A stretch of 64,000 nt of DNA from Halopseudomonas pelagia CL-AP6 (GTDB lineage: Bacteria; Pseudomonadota; Gammaproteobacteria; Pseudomonadales; Pseudomonadaceae). Under the pieces are notes generated by a model. It saw only the letters and a program-made list of their open reading frames with translations, was not told the DNA's origin and did no database searches. Made by a program: the position numbers and the translations under genes. Where the stretch lies: positions 62,001-126,000 of the forward strand of contig NZ_AROI01000002.1 of NCBI RefSeq assembly GCF_000410875.1. The letters are read 5' to 3'. Every line of letters starts with the position of its first letter. Position 1 is the stretch's first letter. Shown one piece after another: positions 12,484 through 23,483 of the stretch.

Positions 12484-13977
12484 TCAGGTAGTCAGTGTCC
12501 TCAGCAGGTTTTTGTAATCTTCGCGGATATCCGCATCCATTTCACGCAACTCAGCAATCTTGCGCGTCGCATGCAATACAGTCGTATGGTCACGCCCACC
12601 AAAAGCATCGCCGATTTCAGGCAGGCTATGGTTGGTCAACTCCTTGGACAACGCCATAGCCACCTGCCGGGGACGGGCAACTGACCGTGAACGACGCTTG
12701 GACAGCACATCCGAGACCTTGATCTTGTAGTACTCGGCCACGGTCCTCTGAATATTATCAATACTGACCAGCTTGTCCTGTAACGCGAGCAGATCCTTGA
12801 GGGATTCGCGGATCAATTCGATGGTGATGTCGCGGCCCATAAAATGAGCGCTCGCAATAACCCGCTTGAGCGCGCCTTCCAATTCGCGCACGTTCGAACG
12901 GATGCGTTGGGCAATAAAAAACGCGGCGTCATGCGGTAGATCCACGCGTGACTGCTCGGCTTTTTTCATCAAGATAGCTACGCGGGTTTCCAATTCCGGA
13001 GGTTCCACCGCGACGGTCAGTCCCCAGCCAAAACGCGACTTCAGGCGCTCTTCCAGACCGTCAATTTCTTTTGGATATCGGTCGCTGGTCAGGATGACTT
13101 GCTGACCCCCTTCCAATAACGCATTAAAGGTATGGAAGAACTCTTCTTGCGAACGCTCTTTTTTGGCAAAAAATTGAATATCGTCGATCAGCAATGCATC
13201 TACAGATCGGTAATAGCGTTTGAAGTCGTTGATCGCATTCATCTGCAGCGCCTTGACCATATCGGCAACAAAGCGCTCCGAATGCAGATAGACAATTTTG
13301 GCTGCGGGATTCTTTTTCAACAGATGATTGCCCACCGCATGCATCAGGTGAGTCTTACCCAGGCCCACACCACCGTACAGAAACAGCGGGTTGTATCCAT
13401 GCTTGGGGTTATCAGCGACCTGCCAGGCCGCTGCGCGAGCCAACTGGTTGGATTTGCCTTCAACAAAGTTTTCAAATGTGAAGCTGCGATTCAAGTAACT
13501 GGTGTGCTTGATTACCGGGGAGCTCGGGCCCGCCTGATCAGCTCGCTGAGGAGGTCGAGGATCCTCTTCATCAATACGCACACCTCGGGATTGTTCAGGC
13601 TGAAAGCCCTGGGCAATGACCTGGGTACGCGGCGTTACAGGGGCACTGGCTGTTTGTACGGTGGCAGCAGACGCGGCTACCGATTGGACAGGTGCAGCAG
13701 CACTAACACTGGATTTGACCGCAGAGGCAGCACGGCGGCTGCCAATCAATAGCGACACCAGTGGTGCTTGACCTTGAGAAAGATCGTCGAGTAATTCCTG
13801 GACCCGGTTGAGATATTTGTCGTTTACCCAGTCAAGGACAAAACGGTTCGGCGCATAAAGACGCAGTTCAGTCTGATCGCCATCCACTTGCAAAGGCCTG
13901 ATCCAGGTATTGAACTCTTGGGATGGTAGCTCATCACGCAGAAAATCGATGCATTGCTGCCAGAGTACAACCGACAC
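12484..13977 (-). CDS. dnaA: Chromosomal replication initiator DnaA
   Basis: AAA+ initiator that binds the DnaA boxes of oriC and melts the origin. Domain I covers about residues 1-80 ([21 protein letters not shown]). A variable Ala/Ser/Pro-rich linker follows to about 165. The AAA+ domain has Walker A GGVGLGKT and Walker [11 protein letters not shown]. Domain IV has the DNA-binding signature [11 protein letters not shown]. The start is GTG at 13977. The 497-residue product is transcribed away from oriC. Confidence 0.97.
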   Translation of the reverse strand: MSVVLWQQCIDFLRDELPSQEFNTWIRPLQVDGDQTELRLYAPNRFVLDWVNDKYLNRVQELLDDLSQGQAPLVSLLIGSRRAASAVKSSVSAAAPVQSVAASAATVQTASAPVTPRTQVIAQGFQPEQSRGVRIDEEDPRPPQRADQAGPSSPVIKHTSYLNRSFTFENFVEGKSNQLARAAAWQVADNPKHGYNPLFLYGGVGLGKTHLMHAVGNHLLKKNPAAKIVYLHSERFVADMVKALQMNAINDFKRYYRSVDALLIDDIQFFAKKERSQEEFFHTFNALLEGGQQVILTSDRYPKEIDGLEERLKSRFGWGLTVAVEPPELETRVAILMKKAEQSRVDLPHDAAFFIAQRIRSNVRELEGALKRVIASAHFMGRDITIELIRESLKDLLALQDKLVSIDNIQRTVAEYYKIKVSDVLSKRRSRSVARPRQVAMALSKELTNHSLPEIGDAFGGRDHTTVLHATRKIAELREMDADIREDYKNLLRTLTT

Positions 13978-14563
13978 AAAATCCCCCGGTATATCGGCCG
14001 CAAAAAGGCCTTGTTGTTGAACGCAACCAAGCCAGTTTCAAAGCGGTTTGAAAGCGCATTTTCAGCCGCCATTCTAGCGCTTTTGCCGGCCACTTATCCA
14101 CACTCTTGGTAGCTCAAAGCGCACTATCGCACCTTAGACTTAAGTTAAAAAATATCGGCAATATGGCAAAAGCCTTGCATATTGCGGCCTTGAGCTCTGT
14201 GTGCAAGCGGGCCTGGGCTCTGTGGGTAAACCACCGCCAAAGTGGTGGATAACCCTACCTGTGGATAACTGGTCGCTTTATCCACAGGTAGGCCACAGGA
14301 GATCAAGGGTCCCACCAACCGTTTGCCCACATCTTTTTGGCTCTGCGAAGCTGTTGATTTATGAAAGCTTTTTCAGGATATCCACAGTAAACTGGCTGAC
14401 CATTAGTATTAACTTCATTTATCTCTTAAAAGAATTAATCTTATATTGTTTTTAATGAACCCCCAGGCGAAATCGAATTGACCTGCACGGGGTTATTCTC
14501 TAGAATTGCCGGTCCCTTGAAAGGGCTCTCTGGCTCTAACGCGAATTAATCAGGTAACTCAAG
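13978..14563. other. oriC: Chromosomal replication origin oriC
   Basis: The dnaA-rpmH gap, the usual Pseudomonas origin site. TTATCCACA matches are at 14094-14102 (+), 14260-14268 (-) and 14278-14286 (+). One-mismatch boxes are at 14221-14229, 14244-14252 and 14378-14386. A strongly A+T-rich stretch at about 14396-14458 on the rpmH side is the likely unwinding element. The dnaA promoter probably lies near 14100-14160, but I could not fix it. Confidence 0.9.
14478..14506 (+). promoter_or_regulatory. Sigma-70 promoter of rpmH
   Basis: TTGACC (14478-14483), 17-base spacer, TAGAAT (14501-14506), 58 bases before the rpmH start. It probably drives rpmH-rnpA-yidD-yidC. Confidence 0.75.
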
Positions 14564-14698
14564 ATGAAAAGAACATTTCAACCCAGCGTTTTGAAGCGTA
14601 AGCGTAACCACGGTTTCCGCGCTCGTATGGCTACTGCCAATGGTCGCAACGTACTGGCACGCCGTCGCGCCAAAGGCCGCAAGCGTCTGTCAGCTTAA
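14564..14698 (+). CDS. rpmH: 50S ribosomal protein L34
   Basis: A 44-residue, very basic large-subunit ribosomal protein ([18 protein letters not shown] ... [12 protein letters not shown]), essentially the universal L34 sequence. It is preceded by a strong promoter and followed nine bases later by rnpA, the standard oriC-flanking pair. Confidence 0.98.
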   Translation: MKRTFQPSVLKRKRNHGFRARMATANGRNVLARRRAKGRKRLSA

Positions 14699-14707
14699 GA
14701 TCCGGTT

Positions 14708-15112
14708 TTGCAGGTGGATTTCGGGTTCAGTCCTGAGTGCAGGCTATTAACGCCAAGCCAATTCAAGAACGTATTCGATGGTGCCACCCGCAAGGCTTCC
14801 GGGCCTTACGTATTGTTGTTGGCTAAGGCAAACACCCTGGACCAGCCAAGATTGGGCCTGGTGATTGCCAAGAAAAGTGTCCGCCGTGCCGTTGATCGCA
14901 ACCGAATCAAGCGCATTGCTCGTGATTCATTCCGGCTGAATAAGCCGGAACTGGGCAATCTGGACATCGTCGTCCTGGCTCGCAAGGGCTTGGGTGAGCT
15001 GGATAATGCTGCGCTACATGAGCTATTCAAAAGCATGTGGCGCAAGCTATCCCGGTCAGCGGACAAGCCTCCACGTTCACGCCATTCCGGACCCCCGTCA
15101 TCCAATGCGTAA
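14708..15112 (+). CDS. rnpA: Ribonuclease P protein component
   Basis: Small basic protein cofactor of the RNase P ribozyme that matures tRNA 5' ends. It carries the RNR motif ([15 protein letters not shown]). The product has up to 134 residues with a start at TTG 14708; GTG 14714 is an alternative two codons on. Neither has a strong ribosome-binding site, as is common for rnpA. Its 3' end overlaps yidD by 8 bases. Confidence 0.95.
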   Translation: MQVDFGFSPECRLLTPSQFKNVFDGATRKASGPYVLLLAKANTLDQPRLGLVIAKKSVRRAVDRNRIKRIARDSFRLNKPELGNLDIVVLARKGLGELDNAALHELFKSMWRKLSRSADKPPRSRHSGPPSSNA

Positions 15113-15356
15113 CCTCGCGCTCGGAGTGATCAAGGTATATCGCTACGCTATCAGCCCGCTGATGGCCAGCCATTGCCGTTTCTACCCGTCCTGCTCCTGC
15201 TATGCCCAAGAAGCCATCGAGCAACATGGCTTGCTCAAGGGTACGTTGCTCGGTGCAAGGCGTTTGAGTCGTTGCCATCCCTGGAATCCCGGTGGATACG
15301 ATCCGGTACCGCCTGCCTCTGACACACCTTCTTCTCAGATGACCAATAAACCATGA
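15105..15356 (+). CDS. yidD: Membrane protein insertion efficiency factor YidD
   Basis: Small cysteine-rich protein that helps YidC-dependent membrane insertion. The 83 residues carry the family core ([20 protein letters not shown], then [13 protein letters not shown]). The frame is open upstream, but ATG 15105 gives the family start [12 protein letters not shown]. It overlaps rnpA by 8 bases and yidC by 4 (ATGA). Confidence 0.95.
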   Translation: MRNLALGVIKVYRYAISPLMASHCRFYPSCSCYAQEAIEQHGLLKGTLLGARRLSRCHPWNPGGYDPVPPASDTPSSQMTNKP

Positions 15357-17059
15357 ACATGCAACGAAATATCCTGATAGCTGCCTTGCTCGTGATTACC
15401 TATCTCATGGTTTTGCAGTGGAATACTGATTACGGGCAGGAAGAACTGCCGCCGGTTGTCACCGAATCCAATCAGCCGAGTAATGCTGATATTCCAGCGT
15501 TACCCGATGGGCAAGGCGTGGCCGAAACCGCGAGAACCGATGACGTCCCTCCTGCGGTAGAGCCTGGTGGTGAAGCAGAAGTACCCCAGACCGCCGCCAC
15601 GCCAGCAGAAACCAGTAATAATCTGATCAGAATCGAAACTGATACGCTGCGTGCAGAAATCGACCCGCGCGGTGGCGATCTGGTGACTTTGTCTCTGCCG
15701 AAGTATCCGGTACGCAAGGACCGACCTGACCTGCCATTTCCGATTCTGGAAAACTCCAGCGCCATGACCTACGTGGCGCAGAGCGGTCTCACCGGGAAAA
15801 ACGGTCCTGATGCACGCGCCGCCGGCCGTCCTCTATACCGGGCAGAAAACCAGAGCTACAGCCTTGGAGATGATCAGCAACTGGTCGTTGACCTGCGTTT
15901 CGAAGAAAACAGCGTCAGCTACATCAAGCGTTTCACTTTCACCCGGGGTGAATATCTGGTGGACGTCGATTACATCGTCGATAACCAGAGTGATGAGACC
16001 TGGACCGGTAACCTGTTCGGCCAGATCAAACGCGATAAGAGCAACGATCCCTCCAGTTCGAGTGCTACCGGGATGGCTACCTACCTCGGGGCTGCCTACT
16101 GGAGTGCGGATGCGTCCTACACCAAAGTGTCGTTTTCCGATATGGACAAGGCACGCCTGAGCGAAACCGTCAGCGGAGGTTGGGTAGCCTGGTTGCAACA
16201 CTACTTCGTCAGCGCCTGGATTCCTTCAGCCGATCAACAACATGTGTATCAAACACGCAAGGACAGCGCTGGCAATTACATTGTCGGTTTCACCAGTCCA
16301 GCGAGCATCGTCGAGCCAGGCCAACAGGCCAGCATCAGTGCTGGCTTTTATGCGGGTCCGAAAATTCAGGATAGCCTGAAAGAAATTTCCCCCGGCCTGG
16401 AATTGACCGTCGATTACGGTTTCCTTTGGTGGATTGCACAGCCGCTTTTCTGGGTGCTGAGCTTTATTCACAGCTTTGTCGGTAACTGGGGCTGGAGCAT
16501 TATTCTGCTCACCGTGCTGATCAAGCTGGTGTTCTTCCCGCTGTCGGCCACCAGCTATCGCTCGATGGCCAACATGCGCCGGGTTGCTCCCAAGCTGCAG
16601 GCGCTGCGTGAGCTGCACGGCGATGACCGTCAGAAAATGTCCCAGGGCATGATGGAGCTATATAAGAAAGAAAAGATCAACCCATTGGGCGGCTGTCTGC
16701 CGATCCTGGTGCAGATGCCGGTGTTTATCGCGCTGTACTGGACCCTGATGGAAAGTGTGGAGATGCGTCAGGCCGAATGGCTGGGCTGGATCACTGACCT
16801 ATCGCTCAAGGATCCTTTCTTCATTCTGCCGATCCTGATGGGCGCAACCATGTTCATTCAGCAGCAGTTGAACCCGGCACCACCGGATCCGATGCAGGCT
16901 AAGGTGATGAAGATGCTGCCCATCATCTTTACCTTCTTCTTCCTCTGGTTCCCGGCCGGACTAGTACTGTACTGGGTGGTCAACAACATGCTGTCGATCG
17001 CGCAACAGTGGTACATTACCCGTCAGATCGAAAAAGGCGCTGCAGCCAAAGGCGAGTAA
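15353..17059 (+). CDS. yidC: Membrane protein insertase YidC
   Basis: Inner-membrane insertase for Sec-dependent and independent proteins, including ATP synthase subunits encoded further along. The 568 residues comprise an N-terminal membrane anchor (about 5-21), a Pro/Glu-rich linker, a large periplasmic domain (about 90-345) and the five-helix insertase core ([19 protein letters not shown], then [20 protein letters not shown]). ATGA overlap with yidD. Confidence 0.97.
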   Translation: MNMQRNILIAALLVITYLMVLQWNTDYGQEELPPVVTESNQPSNADIPALPDGQGVAETARTDDVPPAVEPGGEAEVPQTAATPAETSNNLIRIETDTLRAEIDPRGGDLVTLSLPKYPVRKDRPDLPFPILENSSAMTYVAQSGLTGKNGPDARAAGRPLYRAENQSYSLGDDQQLVVDLRFEENSVSYIKRFTFTRGEYLVDVDYIVDNQSDETWTGNLFGQIKRDKSNDPSSSSATGMATYLGAAYWSADASYTKVSFSDMDKARLSETVSGGWVAWLQHYFVSAWIPSADQQHVYQTRKDSAGNYIVGFTSPASIVEPGQQASISAGFYAGPKIQDSLKEISPGLELTVDYGFLWWIAQPLFWVLSFIHSFVGNWGWSIILLTVLIKLVFFPLSATSYRSMANMRRVAPKLQALRELHGDDRQKMSQGMMELYKKEKINPLGGCLPILVQMPVFIALYWTLMESVEMRQAEWLGWITDLSLKDPFFILPILMGATMFIQQQLNPAPPDPMQAKVMKMLPIIFTFFFLWFPAGLVLYWVVNNMLSIAQQWYITRQIEKGAAAKGE

Positions 17060-17082
17060 TCACGGCCTGAGCAGAGCTAACC

Positions 17083-17107
17083 AAGCGCCCCGATATCGGG
17101 GCGTTTT
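17083..17107 (+). terminator. Terminator after yidC
   Basis: AAGCGCCCCGATATCGGGGCGTTTT: a compact GC stem followed by a short T tract, between yidC and mnmE. Confidence 0.75.
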
Positions 17108-17140
17108 GCTATCTGTTTATCCACTTTTCAGAGAGTCGCC

Positions 17141-18508
17141 ATGCCCAGTTATCACGTCGATACCATTGCCGCCATCGCGACACCGCCAGGTCAAGGTGGA
17201 GTAGGCATAATCCGCGTGTCCGGACCGGCGGCGCTGTCCATTGCAGAACAGATAGCGCGTATCCAGCCCAGACCCCGGCACGCCCATTACGGTACCTTCT
17301 GGCAACAGCAAGTAGCGCTTGATCAGGGCCTGACATTGTATTTTCCAGGGCCACATTCCTTCACTGGCGAAGATGTACTGGAGCTGCAAGGCCATGGTGG
17401 TCCCGTGGTGATGGATCTGCTGCTAAAAGCCTGCCTGCAGGCCGGTGCACGGCTGGCCAAACCGGGGGAATTCAGCGAACGAGCCTTCCTCAATGACAAA
17501 CTCGACCTGGCTCAGGCCGAGGCTATCGCCGACTTGATCGAGGCCAGCTCGGAGCAGGCTGCACGCAATGCATTGCACTCATTACAGGGCGCGTTTTCCA
17601 CGCGGGTCAATGCACTGACCGAAGCCCTTATTTCGCTCCGCATCTATGTTGAGGCTGCGATTGACTTCCCCGAAGAAGAGATTGATTTTCTCGCTGACGG
17701 CCACGTACTTGCCCAACTCCAGACAGTCCGTGAGCAGCTAGGACAAGTCCAGCGCGAGGCGGGCCAGGGGGCGTTATTACGTGACGGAATGACCGTAGTG
17801 ATCGCGGGTCGGCCGAACGCCGGCAAATCCAGCTTGCTCAATGCGCTGGCCGGCAAAGACAGCGCCATCGTCACGGATATCGCCGGCACTACCCGGGATA
17901 TCCTGCGCGAACATATTCACATCGACAGCATGCCGTTGCATATCATCGATACCGCAGGCTTGCGTGACACTGAAGACCAGGTCGAAAAGATCGGCGTCGA
18001 GCGTGCCATGGCCGCTATCGCCGAAGCTGACCGTATCCTGTTGATGGTCGATGCGTCGCAACCCGAAGCGCATCATCCTGACAACCTGTGGCCGGAGTTT
18101 CTATTGCAACGGCCTGACCCAGCCAAGGTCACCTTGATTCACAACAAGATCGACCTGATAGGGGAACAGGCAGGCCAGCAACAGGCAGCCGATGGCAGCG
18201 TCACCCTGAAGCTCTGCGCACGCACGGGCGAAGGCGTGGAGCTGCTACGCGAGCATCTGAAAACCTGTATGGGCTACGAGCAAACCGCCGAAAGCCTGTT
18301 CAGTGCGCGCCGTCGCCACCTGCAAGCGCTGGAGCAAGCCAGCGAGCACCTGTCTCATGGTCACGATCAATTAACTCTGATGGGCGCTGGAGAGCTGTTA
18401 GCAGAGGATTTGCGCATGGCTCAGCAAGCCCTGGGCAGCATCACCGGTGAATTTAGCGCCGACGATCTACTGGGTCGGATCTTCTCCAGTTTCTGCATCG
18501 GCAAATAA
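17141..18508 (+). CDS. mnmE: tRNA modification GTPase MnmE
   Basis: With MnmG it installs the (carboxymethyl)aminomethyl group on wobble uridine 34. The 455 residues have an N-terminal folate-binding domain starting [19 protein letters not shown]. The G domain has Walker [20 protein letters not shown] and NKID. The C-terminal CIGK carries the essential cysteine. It stands separately from mnmG, across an origin-like gap. Confidence 0.97.
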   Translation: MPSYHVDTIAAIATPPGQGGVGIIRVSGPAALSIAEQIARIQPRPRHAHYGTFWQQQVALDQGLTLYFPGPHSFTGEDVLELQGHGGPVVMDLLLKACLQAGARLAKPGEFSERAFLNDKLDLAQAEAIADLIEASSEQAARNALHSLQGAFSTRVNALTEALISLRIYVEAAIDFPEEEIDFLADGHVLAQLQTVREQLGQVQREAGQGALLRDGMTVVIAGRPNAGKSSLLNALAGKDSAIVTDIAGTTRDILREHIHIDSMPLHIIDTAGLRDTEDQVEKIGVERAMAAIAEADRILLMVDASQPEAHHPDNLWPEFLLQRPDPAKVTLIHNKIDLIGEQAGQQQAADGSVTLKLCARTGEGVELLREHLKTCMGYEQTAESLFSARRRHLQALEQASEHLSHGHDQLTLMGAGELLAEDLRMAQQALGSITGEFSADDLLGRIFSSFCIGK

Positions 18509-18515
18509 ATGCAGC

Positions 18516-18547
18516 TTGATTCTTGATTCTTGATTCTTGATTCTTGA
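18516..18547 (+). repeat. Heptamer tandem repeat (TTGATTC)4
   Basis: Four exact copies of TTGATTC plus TTGA, directly after the mnmE stop. A simple-sequence repeat likely to vary in copy number. Confidence 0.9.
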
Positions 18548-18550
18548 AAT

Positions 18551-18583
18551 AGTGCCCTCCTAGGGGCACTCCTCGTTTTTTTT
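18551..18583 (+). terminator. Terminator after mnmE
   Basis: AGTGCCC pairs with GGGCACT around a small loop, followed four bases later by a run of eight or more T. A good rho-independent terminator. Confidence 0.85.
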
Positions 18584-18953
18584 AAACCTTTTCACTTTAT
18601 TTTTCCTTCCTTTGACCTGGTTAAGCCCTGTGTACAACTATGCCTAAGACTGGGGTAAAAGACTGTGCACAACCCTAGGGTAAAACCACCTGTGGATAAG
18701 TGCCCAAGTTACCCACAAGTAACACACCGCTTCAGGACCCATTCAAGCTCAGGCTAATCACAACCTTTCTTTCTTTTCAATCTACTGATTTAAAAAGGTT
18801 TTAATGACTTATTCACAGAAAACCGCTTACTCATTAACATTAACTATATAAAGCTTTTTAAATCTTTCTTTAATTTATTCTACTAATGAGCTGTGTTCCC
18901 TCAGAGCCGGGCCACGCTCCCAAGCTACTGTTCAAAAAACATCCAACTCAAGG

Positions 18954-18982
18954 CTGCAATTTTTTCTGCCAAAGCCTATAAT
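18954..18982 (+). promoter_or_regulatory. Possible mnmG promoter
   Basis: A perfect TATAAT (18977-18982) with a poor -35 (CTGCAA) 17 bases upstream, 48 bases before the mnmG start. Confidence 0.4.
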
Positions 18983-19029
18983 CAGCGCCCTTTCCCGAAG
19001 CCAGCCGTTGTCTGGTAACGAGGTATACC

Positions 19030-20922
19030 GTGCAATTTCCAAGTCGTTTTGACGTTATCGTTGTAGGCGGAGGCCATGCTGGCACCGAAGCCGCGTTGGC
19101 TGCTGCCCGTATGGGTGTAAAAACCTTGCTGCTGAGCCACAACGTCGAAACACTCGGGCAGATGAGCTGTAACCCTGCCATCGGCGGGATTGGCAAGAGC
19201 CATCTGGTCAAGGAAATCGACGCCCTCGGTGGTGCCATGGCCCGAGCAACGGACCAGGCCGGTATCCAGTTTCGCGTGCTCAATAGCCGCAAAGGCCCTG
19301 CAGTACGTGCCACTCGTGCGCAGGCTGACCGTATTCTGTACAAAGCGGCAATTCGCGAGATATTGGAAAATCAACCTAACCTGTGGATATTCCAGCAGGC
19401 CTGTGATGACCTGATTGTCGAAAATGATCAGGTCTGTGGTGTTATCACCCAGATGGGGCTGCGTTTTCACGCGGCCAACGTGGTACTGACCACAGGCACC
19501 TTTCTCGGCGGTTTGATTCACATTGGTCTGGATAACTACGCGGGTGGTCGTGCCGGTGATCCGCCTGCGATCACGCTGGCCAATCGTCTACGTGAACTGC
19601 CTTTGCGCGTTGATCGACTGAAAACCGGTACGCCGCCGCGCATCGACGGACGCAGCGTGGATTTTAGCAAAATGACCGTGCAACCGGGTGACACTCCCTT
19701 GCCGGTGATGTCCTTCTTGGGCAATGTCAGCGAGCACCCGAAGCAGGTCAACTGTTGGATTACCTATACCAACGAGCGTACCCACGAGATTATCCGCAAC
19801 AATTTGGATCGCTCACCCATGTACACCGGCGTGATCGAAGGGGTAGGGCCGCGCTATTGTCCGTCGATCGAAGACAAGATCCATCGCTTTGCCGACAAGA
19901 ACCAGCATCAGGTGTTTATCGAACCTGAAGGTTTGACCACCCACGAACTGTATCCCAACGGCATTTCCACTTCGTTGCCGTTCGATGTGCAGCTGCAAAT
20001 CGTGCAGTCAATTGAGGGCATGGAGAATGCGCACATTCTGCGTCCGGGTTATGCGATCGAATACGATTACTTCAATCCGCAGGATCTGAAGTACTCGCTG
20101 GAGACCAAAGTTATTGACGGGCTGTTCTTTGCCGGTCAGATCAATGGCACTACCGGTTACGAGGAAGCAGCCGCACAGGGACTATTGGCTGGCATGAACG
20201 CCGCGCGCCGTTCCCAGGATCAGGAAGCCTGGTGCCCGCGTCGTGACGAAGCCTACATTGGCGTGCTGGTCGACGATCTGATCACCATGGGGACCCGTGA
20301 GCCCTATCGGATGTTTACCTCCCGTGCCGAATATCGGCTAGTACTACGTGAAGACAATGCCGATCTGCGGCTGACCGAAAAGGGCCGGGAACTCGGACTG
20401 GTCGACGATCATCGCTGGGCGGTTTTCTGTGCCAAGCGCGAAGCGATCGACGCTGAGCGCAAGCGCTTGAGCAGCACCTGGGTGCAACCGAGTAGTGAGA
20501 TAGGAAAGGCGTTTGCAGAGCGCTATGCCACCCCGTTGAACCACGAATACAGTTTGCTCGATCTGCTGCGGCGGCCGGAAGTGGACTACCAGGCGCTATG
20601 CGAGCTAAGTGGCAAGGTCGATATTCCAGCGGATGCCGCCGAGCAGGTCGAAATCCATACCAAGTACGCGGGTTATATCGAACGTCAGCAGGAAGAAATA
20701 CTGCGTCTGCGGCAGCATGAACAAACCTTGTTGCCCGAGAGCTTTGATTACCTGACGCTGAATGGCTTATCCAATGAAATTCGCCATAAACTGGCCGATG
20801 TACGGCCGCAAACACTCGGACAAGCTTCGCGGATACCGGGTGTGACACCCGCTGCGATCAGCCTGTTACTGGTGCATTTGAAAAAACGCAACGCCGGCAG
20901 TAGCCTGGCAAAAGAGGCATGA
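19030..20922 (+). CDS. mnmG: tRNA uridine-5-carboxymethylaminomethyl modification enzyme MnmG
   Basis: FAD-dependent partner of MnmE. The 630-residue product starts at GTG 19030. The dinucleotide-binding motif GGGHAG is at residues 13-18. The family signatures [14 protein letters not shown] and [16 protein letters not shown] are present, and a helical C-terminal domain contacts MnmE. It forms an operon with rsmG (ATGA overlap), parA and parB. Confidence 0.97.
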   Translation: MQFPSRFDVIVVGGGHAGTEAALAAARMGVKTLLLSHNVETLGQMSCNPAIGGIGKSHLVKEIDALGGAMARATDQAGIQFRVLNSRKGPAVRATRAQADRILYKAAIREILENQPNLWIFQQACDDLIVENDQVCGVITQMGLRFHAANVVLTTGTFLGGLIHIGLDNYAGGRAGDPPAITLANRLRELPLRVDRLKTGTPPRIDGRSVDFSKMTVQPGDTPLPVMSFLGNVSEHPKQVNCWITYTNERTHEIIRNNLDRSPMYTGVIEGVGPRYCPSIEDKIHRFADKNQHQVFIEPEGLTTHELYPNGISTSLPFDVQLQIVQSIEGMENAHILRPGYAIEYDYFNPQDLKYSLETKVIDGLFFAGQINGTTGYEEAAAQGLLAGMNAARRSQDQEAWCPRRDEAYIGVLVDDLITMGTREPYRMFTSRAEYRLVLREDNADLRLTEKGRELGLVDDHRWAVFCAKREAIDAERKRLSSTWVQPSSEIGKAFAERYATPLNHEYSLLDLLRRPEVDYQALCELSGKVDIPADAAEQVEIHTKYAGYIERQQEEILRLRQHEQTLLPESFDYLTLNGLSNEIRHKLADVRPQTLGQASRIPGVTPAAISLLLVHLKKRNAGSSLAKEA

Positions 20923-21572
20923 TCCGGATGGCCGACCACGCCCGTGAACTGACCGAGGGCGCCGCCCAGCTGGGTATTGATCTGAACCCTGAGCAGCGTG
21001 ATCAATTGCTAGCGTACTTGCGCTTGCTGCACAAATGGAACAAAGCCTACAACCTGACCGCAGTGCGTGATCCGGATGAAATGGTCAGCCGCCATTTACT
21101 CGATAGCCTGAGTGTTCTGCCCTACGTGCACGGCGATCGCTGGCTGGATGTGGGGAGCGGCGGCGGGATGCCGGGCATCATTTTGGCGATTATGTTGCCG
21201 CAAGCGCGCTTCACGCTGTTGGACAGTAATGGCAAGAAGACGCGATTTCTTACCCAGGTGAAACTGGAGCTGGGATTGGCCAATCTGACCGTGGTGCAAA
21301 ACCGGGTAGAAGCCTTCCACGCAGAGCTAGCGTTTCACGGTATCGTATCTCGAGCGTTCAGTTCCCTCGCGGATTTCACCGATCTGACGCGGCACCTCAG
21401 TGATGCGGATACACATTGGTTAGCGATGAAAGGCCAGTATCCGGAGGAAGAAATGGCTGCATTGCCGGTCGACTTCCAGGTTGCTGACAGCGCACAATTG
21501 GCGGTACCCGGTTGCCAAGGCAGTCGACATCTGCTGATACTGCGACGGCGGGTCCAGGTGGATAACGGATAG
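20919..21572 (+). CDS. rsmG: 16S rRNA (guanine-527-N7)-methyltransferase
   Basis: SAM-dependent methyltransferase for G527 of 16S rRNA. The 217 residues include the SAM motif [12 protein letters not shown] and the conserved WNKAYNLTA near the N-terminus. The ATG overlaps the mnmG stop; ATG 20928 is an alternative start. parA follows within 10 bases. Confidence 0.96.
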   Translation: MIRMADHARELTEGAAQLGIDLNPEQRDQLLAYLRLLHKWNKAYNLTAVRDPDEMVSRHLLDSLSVLPYVHGDRWLDVGSGGGMPGIILAIMLPQARFTLLDSNGKKTRFLTQVKLELGLANLTVVQNRVEAFHAELAFHGIVSRAFSSLADFTDLTRHLSDADTHWLAMKGQYPEEEMAALPVDFQVADSAQLAVPGCQGSRHLLILRRRVQVDNG

Positions 21573-21581
21573 GAGGTCATA

Positions 21582-22385
21582 GTGGGCAAGGTATTGGCAA
21601 TAGCCAACCAGAAAGGCGGCGTCGGCAAAACGACCACCTGCATCAACCTGGCCGCCTCACTGGCTGCGACCAAGCGCAAAGTGCTCCTGGTGGATCTGGA
21701 TCCCCAGGGTAATGCGACCATGGGCAGCGGCATCGACAAGTCCGACCTGGAGTTTTCTGTTTACGAATTGCTCACCGGACGCTGTGAACTCAATCAGGCA
21801 CTACAGCATTCCGAGAATGGCGGTTACGACATACTTCCGGCTAACGGTGATCTAACCGCCGCCGAGGTCGAGCTGCTGGATGTAAAAATGAAGGAAAGCC
21901 GCCTGCGCTACGCGCTGTCATCGTTGCGCAGTCAGTACGACTTCATTTTGATTGATTGCCCACCGTCGCTGAACATGCTGACGGTCAATGGGTTGGTGGC
22001 CGCTGACGGGGTGATCATTCCCATGCAGTGCGAGTATTACGCCTTGGAAGGTCTGTCGGCGCTGGTCAATACCATCCAGCGCATCAGCGCGGTACTCAAT
22101 CCGTCGCTGCAGATCGAAGGTTTACTGCGTACCATGTACGACCCGCGCAACAGCTTGACACTGGATGTGTCGGCGCAACTGACCAGCCACTTTGGCGACC
22201 AACTGTATCAGACCGTGATTCCCCGGAATGTGCGCTTGGCCGAGGCCCCGAGTTTCGGTATGCCGGCACTGACGTATGATAAACAGTCCCGAGGCGCGGT
22301 GGCGTATCTGGCGTTGGCTGGAGAAGTGGTGAGACGCTCGAAACAGGCTGCCAAGGCGAGTGCCCTGGCAAGCGCGAACGAATAA
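21582..22385 (+). CDS. parA: Chromosome partitioning ATPase ParA (Soj)
   Basis: Walker-type ATPase that moves ParB-parS complexes and hence the origin. The 267-residue product has a GTG start with AGGAGG upstream. The deviant Walker A KGGVGKTT is at residues 11-18 and Walker B is FILIDCPPSLN. No N-terminal HTH is present, so this is the chromosomal type. It lies directly before parB, and the cognate parS sites are in recF and at 36.3 kb. Confidence 0.97.
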   Translation: MGKVLAIANQKGGVGKTTTCINLAASLAATKRKVLLVDLDPQGNATMGSGIDKSDLEFSVYELLTGRCELNQALQHSENGGYDILPANGDLTAAEVELLDVKMKESRLRYALSSLRSQYDFILIDCPPSLNMLTVNGLVAADGVIIPMQCEYYALEGLSALVNTIQRISAVLNPSLQIEGLLRTMYDPRNSLTLDVSAQLTSHFGDQLYQTVIPRNVRLAEAPSFGMPALTYDKQSRGAVAYLALAGEVVRRSKQAAKASALASANE

Positions 22386-22406
22386 TCAAACAAGGACAAT
22401 ACCGGC

Positions 22407-23267
22407 ATGGCGGTCAAGAAACGCGGCTTGGGACGGGGACTGGATGCGCTGCTTGGGCAATCCAACAGTGCCGGTCAGGCGAATAATAATCAGGATCAGC
22501 AGCTCAAGGAGCTGCCAGTGGATCTGATTCAACGGGGCAAATATCAGCCCCGCCGCGACATGGATCCCCAGGCTCTGGAAGAGCTGACCAATTCGATTCG
22601 CGTTCAGGGCGTCATGCAACCGATTGTGGTACGCCCAATTGCCGAAGGCCGCTATGAAATCATCGCCGGTGAGCGGCGCTGGCGCGCTACCCAGCAAGCC
22701 GGCCTGGATTCGATTCCTGCGGTCATCCGTGATGTGCCTGACGAAGCCGCTATCGCCATGGCGTTGATCGAGAACATTCAGCGCGAAGATCTCAACCCGA
22801 TTGAAGAAGCCATTGCCCTGCAACGTTTGCAGATGGAGTTTGAGCTCACCCAGCAACAGGTTGCCGACGCGGTGGGCAAATCACGGGTCAGTATTACCAA
22901 TCTGCTGCGTTTGATGGCGTTACCCGATGATGTCAAATTGTTGCTGGAACGGGGTGATCTAGAAATGGGCCATGCGCGGGCTTTACTCGGTCTGCCCAAT
23001 GAAGATCAGACTGCCGCCGCGCGTCAGGTGGTAGCCAAAGGACTCACCGTACGCCAGACCGAAGCGTTGGTACGGCAGTGGCTGAACCCGCGCCGCGAAG
23101 CCGGTGAAACCCGCACCAACCCGGATATAGAGCGTTTACAGCAAGACCTTGCGGAGCGTATAGGTGCGGAAGTTCAAATTCAACATGGCGCAAAAGGCAA
23201 AGGCAAACTGGTCATCAGCTACAGTTCGCTGGATGAACTCGACGGCGTGCTGATGCACATCAAGTGA
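22407..23267 (+). CDS. parB: Chromosome partitioning protein ParB (Spo0J)
   Basis: parS-binding CTPase that spreads along DNA. The 286 residues have a basic N-terminus (KKRGLGRGLDALLG, the ParA-contact region), the GERRWRA CTP/spreading motif, an HTH (TQQQVADAVGKSRVSITNLL) and a C-terminal dimer domain. Perfect sites exist at 10245 and 10878, with a near-perfect one at 36264. Confidence 0.97.
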   Translation: MAVKKRGLGRGLDALLGQSNSAGQANNNQDQQLKELPVDLIQRGKYQPRRDMDPQALEELTNSIRVQGVMQPIVVRPIAEGRYEIIAGERRWRATQQAGLDSIPAVIRDVPDEAAIAMALIENIQREDLNPIEEAIALQRLQMEFELTQQQVADAVGKSRVSITNLLRLMALPDDVKLLLERGDLEMGHARALLGLPNEDQTAAARQVVAKGLTVRQTEALVRQWLNPRREAGETRTNPDIERLQQDLAERIGAEVQIQHGAKGKGKLVISYSSLDELDGVLMHIK

Positions 23268-23364
23268 ATAAGCCGAGGTTGGCACTGGCGAATGCCATAC
23301 TTGCCAAACAGGCGGTTGAATGCCTCCTACCGATTGAAAATACGGGGGATTTGCCCGGTTGCTG

Positions 23365-23393
23365 TTGAATCGGAGGATTATTCAACCTATACT
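23365..23393 (+). promoter_or_regulatory. Sigma-70 promoter of the atp operon
   Basis: TTGAAT (23365-23370), 17-base spacer, TATACT (23388-23393), about 90 bases before atpI. TTGAAT and ATTCAA form a small dyad across the -35/spacer. Confidence 0.7.
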
Positions 23394-23483
23394 CCTCGCG
23401 CTATTTTAGCTGGTGAAATGCACCAGTTTGTTGCGGGGAAAGCCCCGGAAAAGAACCTGAAGCATCGGTCGCGAGGCGGGTAA

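Larger units (their letters stand above)
18509..19029. other. mnmE-mnmG gap with DnaA boxes and AT-rich segment (second origin-like region)
   Basis: A 521-base gap without a gene. It holds, in order, a heptamer repeat, a terminator, and DnaA boxes: TGTGGATAA at 18691-18699 and TTATTCACA at 18809-18817 fit the consensus, and TTACCCACA at 18709-18717 has one mismatch. A long A+T-rich stretch lies at about 18818-18888. A gap beside mnmG is the position of E. coli oriC, and a second candidate origin near gidA has been discussed for P. aeruginosa. Function here is inferred. Confidence 0.6.

Noticed and set aside
23292-23483. 63-codon frame between parB and atpI
   Set aside because: Overlaps the atp promoter and has no ribosome-binding site.
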